In this document: positions 60,301 to 64,000 of the stretch, piece after piece | Layout: each line of letters starts with the position of its first letter | Numbering within the stretch: the first letter of the stretch is position 1 | NCBI GenBank assembly: GCA_003260075.1 | Contig: QLIY01000551.1 | Span: 44,560 to 108,559, forward strand | DNA from: Phallusia mammillata | Taxonomy: Eukaryota; Chordata; Ascidiacea; Phlebobranchia; Ascidiidae | Length of the DNA stretch: 64,000 nucleotides | Direction of reading: 5' to 3' | Notes under the pieces: model-generated | Seen by the model: only the letters and a program-made list of their open reading frames with translations | What the model was told of the DNA's origin: nothing | Databases searched by the model: none | Made by a program: the position numbers and the translations under genes

Positions 60301-63300
60301 GACTGAAATTCTGGATGTTTTCTGCCAAATATTAGCACAGTGTCAGCGATTAAGGAGACTGGGGGGGGGGGGACCGAATCAGCTGGTCACCAAGCTTTTG
60401 TAAGCTTTATTTACATGACATAACACACAAAAACATTAGATGTGGTAACATAGCAAGGGGGACTTGACTAAAATTCTGCATGTTTTCTGCCAAATATTAG
60501 CACAGTGTCAGCGATTAAGGAGACTGGCACCTCCAGTGATGTAAACAAGCACAAACACAGGTTGTAGCTACTGACAGCAACCTTTCGTTGTGATTCAAAA
60601 TTAGATCAATTATGCCGACACAATGGGGACAATTGAATGAAGACAAAGAGCTTAACAGGACGGCGGGGGGGGGGGGGGGGGGGGGGGGAATATTTCTGTG
60701 ATAACATTATTTTCTTAAAGTTTTTGGTAAAACACTTATGTGGATATATAGTTGTTGTCAGACATATTACACATGCGATTTTATGCTTTGTGTTCAACTT
60801 TATACAACTTAATCTGGCATTTCATAGACCATTTAGTGCATCTTTTTCAATGCAATCAGTTTTACAGCACCAGGGGGGGGGGTATATTTCTGGGAAAACA
60901 TTATTTTCTTAAAGTTTTTGGTGAAACACTTATGTGGATATGAAGTTGTTGCCAGACATATTACACATGTGATTTTATGCTTTATGTTCAACTTTATACA
61001 ACTTAATCTGGCATTTTGTAGACCATTTAGTGCATCTTTTTCAATGCAATCAGTTTTACAGCACCAACAGAAATGTGGGTAAAAAAATCGATATTATTTA
61101 AATGTTTATTAAAGTCTTATTCTACCTTATGTTGAATTAACAAGGATAACTAACAAGTTAAATTTTCTGAAGTGACTTTTCTTAATCAACTCAAGGACAT
61201 AAGTAACACTGTTTAAACACTTGAAACAACAGAGTCATCTACAGTGGGTGGAAGTACAAAGAAATCAGAGTGGGACACGAAAAGGTCGAAATTGTGACAA
61301 CAATAAGGTTCACAGCCCACAAAAAGAGTGGTATTATTCCCATGTACTTCAGTACGACTTACAAGTGAACTAAATTGTGTGGTAAAATAAGGGGTCTTGC
61401 TGCCGGATCAGCAAAAATATGTTTAACCAGTCCATTGTGTTTGGGGCATTTCTTTACGGACATGTAGAAATGGGTATGGCAAATTTTTGGTGCACCCTAA
61501 TCCATAGCAATTATTAATACCAAAGCATTTCCATACTTTGGACTTTATCACTCACTTTTAGACAATTTTTTTAACAAAAGTAAGCTATAAATAAGAATAC
61601 AATGTCCCATATAAATACAATGATTAGTTAGCTGACAGTTAGTGCACACTGTTTTTATCTATAAGGTCCCATCAGTATATCTGGTGACAAGACGTTTGTT
61701 CGAATATTATGCTTTCTATAACAGTATATACATTAAGATGGATGCTACAACCTTGGTTAAGACTTCAATTTTTTCATCATGCAGACCAGAGTATTACCTG
61801 AGCCTATTCAGGGTTGACAACATACCATACAGATTCAGTTAAACATAAAATCTTTTTTTAATTCTGCTTACTGCAATAAATAACAGTTTGAAAAAGAAAT
61901 AGTCACTTACGCTTTAGTTGTAGTTTTGTGTCATTTGACGGCACACTTGACATTGATTGACATCTGTGTTTCTCTCGTAATTTGCTTGCACGATTTAAAC
62001 GACTTTCCTTGGCTGATGCCGGCCTATTCGATGCCTACATTATCAAGTAAGGCTAATATATTACAACAGATAATTCTATGTTTTTTATTAACCTACTCAA
62101 TATCAGCTATTATTTTTTACACAAATTTTGAAGCCCGTTTATCATGTGTAACAAACTAAATAAGTTTGTATTTTAGCTTTGTATTTTAAATAGTTTGTAT
62201 TTTGCATTTTAAAATTTAACAATGATATAACAATCTTTGCTTCTAAAAAGGTACTTAAAAGTAGACTGCTTGTTTTAAACAAGGGTCGGCAAAACAAGTT
62301 ATTTTAATGTCATCATTTTAAATATAAAACATTTGAACATCATAAAATCAATCTGTTCTATACCAAGCAACCAGTTATTAATGTTAAGTTTAGATCAAGT
62401 TGTTTTCATTTGAAAGAAAATGTCAAACACTCACTTGTAAAAATGTGTGTTTCCTGCTCGGTCTGTAATACATCTCACCGTCTATTATGACTGGGGCACT
62501 CTTAGTTGAAACACCTGATAAAGGGCGAGAATCAGGTGGCTGACGTTGCTCTTGCTGAAATGTAATGATCAACATTTGATTATTACATATTTAGTTGGGA
62601 GGCACAATCTTGAAGTTGATCAACAAATAAAATACAGGGAAACAATTGTACATTGGTAAACTCTTTGACATACAGAGTGCATTGACTCAGGAAATTGTAA
62701 CAAAATTGCTGCACAAGGAAACCTATTAAAAGCCCATCATAGAGATGAAATAACCAAGCTAAAAACAAACAACTGAGAATAGAGAATATTTTCCAAGTGA
62801 CAGAGCAGGTCAATAAATATCTATGAAATTTTTGTAAGGAATTAATGATGGAAATTAAGCAATATATACTGTTAGTTATTTATTCTCAGTGACCATGCTG
62901 TCTGTTGGAGTGTCTGATGCAGTTCGGGGTAATTACTCCAAAAACAAACAATTATTCATTTACCTTGGACATGGGTAGAAACTTCTCAGTAAACATGGGT
63001 GCCTCTCCATTGTGATTGCAAATTTTCTCGTTAATCTCATTTATCCATCCAGGGGTTTTGGATAGGCTAACAGGAACTGGTTTTGACTGAAGCGCGTGTA
63101 CGATGGCACTTTCCACCTCTGGCTTGTCAAATGTGTACGGAGATGGAGGATTACCTTTTCGGCCTACATAAATATTAAAGTTTTGCTTACTTGTATGAAC
63201 GTTTTAAAGAAACAATTTATAAGATAAACAAATATTTACTGCTAAGACAACAATACATCTAGTAACAATATATCAACCATTGTCACTAATTCCAGGACTT

Positions 63301-63845
63301 TTTCACCCGGAAATACACAATTTAGTAATATAATGCAGTTTCTTAATTCACACTATTTGAAAGAAAACTTACTAGGCTTCAAACATTTACTATAATTTAT
63401 GCCACAGAACATCCCCAAATTTACACAAAAATAAGCCAATAAACAACTGACCTACTACTGGAAACAGGGGGGGGGGGAATGTGTAAGGAGATGGAGGATT
63501 ACCTTTTCGGCCTACATAAATATTAAAGTTTTGCTTACTTGTATGAACGTTTTAAAGAAACAATTTATAAGATAAACAAATATTTACTGCTAAGACAACA
63601 ATACATCTAGTAACAATATATCAACCATTGTCACTAATTCCAGGACTTTTTCACCCGGAAATACACAATTTAGTAATATAATGCAGTTTCTTAATTCACA
63701 CTATTTGAAAGAAAACTTACTAGGCTTCAAACATTTACTATAATTTATGCCACAGAACATCCCCAAATTTACACAAAAATAAGCCAATAAACAACTGACC
63801 TACTACTGGAAACAGTTCTTGTATTGGGGGCAAAAGAACTGACAT
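57302..63845 (-). CDS. Unrecognised 415-residue basic protein, eight exons
   Basis: Exons in transcription order: 63845-63800, 63163-62964, 62554-62435, 62034-61911, 59994-59952, 59397-59144, 58212-57980, 57529-57302. All have GT-AG borders and matching phases and give 415 residues from MSVLLPPIQELFPVVG to EAIVPSAELA. Notable stretches are SPYTFDKPEVESAIVHALQ, TPGWINEINEK, GEMYYRPSRKHTF, and a central block RYNCSHFMDSRSYARLGLYV followed by RQNPLRTFLKIYKG. The last 180 residues are Ser/Lys/Pro-rich and probably disordered. No signal peptide or membrane helix is seen. I do not recognise the family; the tyrosine- and proline-rich short motifs are reminiscent of axonemal or sperm microtubule proteins, which is a guess only. 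A partial copy of exon 2 (63480-63514) is an overlap artefact. Confidence 0.7.
58650..58910. repeat. Contig overlap in intron 6 of the minus-strand gene
   Basis: About 110 bp (ttgtaatgacaaaaaaatga ... tatattataaagctgtaa) occur on both sides of the G run at 58787-58798. Confidence 0.8.
59525..59815. repeat. Contig overlap in intron 5 of the minus-strand gene
   Basis: gccttcatcagggtaaataa ... gtgcttcttatgtttaag is duplicated around the G run at 59670-59681. It starts with a motif seen inverted near 24380. Confidence 0.75.
60083..60530. repeat. Antisense SINE tail plus contig overlap
   Basis: 60083-60215 is the antisense SINE tail (ggacataaattcataactgg ... gaatcagccggtcaccaagg). From there about 150 bp are duplicated across the G run at 60361-60372. 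Confidence 0.7.
60640..61075. repeat. Contig overlap with two G runs
   Basis: atatttctgtgataacatta ... cagttttacagcacca occurs at 60689-60872 and again at 60883-61065. It is bounded by a 24-base G run (60665-60688) and a ten-base run (60873-60882). Confidence 0.75.
63120..63830. repeat. Contig overlap duplicating intron 1 and exon edges of the minus-strand gene
   Basis: 63132-63466 recurs almost unchanged at 63478-63816, around a G run at 63467-63477. The duplicated part includes the 5' end of exon 2 and the last bases of exon 1 (ctactactggaaacag), so only one set should be used. Confidence 0.85.
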
Positions 63846-64000
63846 AGCTTAACTTGAATGGCAGTGACAGTTTATAGTAAAACTGATTAAATCAGCTGCT
63901 ACATAACCATGTCTTTCGATCGTCAGGTTAAAAACCTTATATCAGAAATCAGCAGCACCACAGTATTCTTAAGTAGTTTTGTGCCACAATGAGAAACATG
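63846..64000. other. Upstream flank of the minus-strand gene
   Basis: Short AT-rich sequence to the window edge. It probably includes the 5' UTR and promoter of the gene starting at 63845, but no motif stands out. Confidence 0.35.

Overview
The window looks like nuclear DNA from an ascidian tunicate (Ciona-like; species not resolvable). Reasons: AT-rich sequence, chordate-type genes with short GT-AG introns, chordate orthologs such as a SMIM30-like microprotein, many small hAT-type MITEs and tRNA-derived SINEs, and high heterozygosity. The assembly is unusual. I count about 42 runs of G, mostly 9-13 long, and most join a contig end to a near-copy of the sequence just before it. These are best read as gap fillers between unmerged overlapping or allelic contigs. 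They create false partial exons and broken reading frames, so gene models have to be collapsed across them. There are also two N gaps.

Layout. 1-12327 holds no gene I can support; it is 5' intergenic DNA with hAT MITEs (one nested pair with a perfect 8-bp duplication), a foldback element and a tandem repeat. 12328-35154 (+) is one 19-exon gene for a GAF-GAF-PDEase cyclic nucleotide phosphodiesterase of the PDE5/6/11 group. I could join all exons in phase to a 1122-residue protein ending in a CaaX box (CLVM), a PDE6-like trait. 37462-37656 (+) is a SMIM30-like 64-residue membrane microprotein. 39234-39923 (-) is an intronless NUDT21/CPSF5, and 41400-42299 (-) an intronless YOD1. 43250-47152 (+) is the five-exon GTF2F2 (TFIIF beta). 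47743-50449 (+) is an intronless HEAT/ARM-type protein (681 aa after collapse). 50962-56316 (+) is FNTA, the shared alpha subunit of protein farnesyl- and geranylgeranyltransferase I. 57302-63845 (-) is an eight-exon, 415-residue basic protein that I do not recognise.

How the genes relate. Most are housekeeping: mRNA 3' processing, deubiquitination, transcription initiation and prenylation. The phosphodiesterase is the signalling gene, and its CaaX box is the kind of substrate used by the enzyme whose alpha subunit FNTA encodes. GTF2F2, the HEAT gene and FNTA lie head-to-tail with 0.4-0.5 kb spacers and good 3' splice acceptors before the second and third starts, so an operon with trans-splicing is possible but unproven.

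The most informative unexpected signals are two MITE insertions caught with their empty-site alleles (40820-41236 and 46166-46670), a foldback element whose arms are tandem repeats of a ~20-bp unit (44048-44728), the coding repeat in phosphodiesterase exon 1, and the unrecognised genes. I did not find a clearly new multi-gene system.
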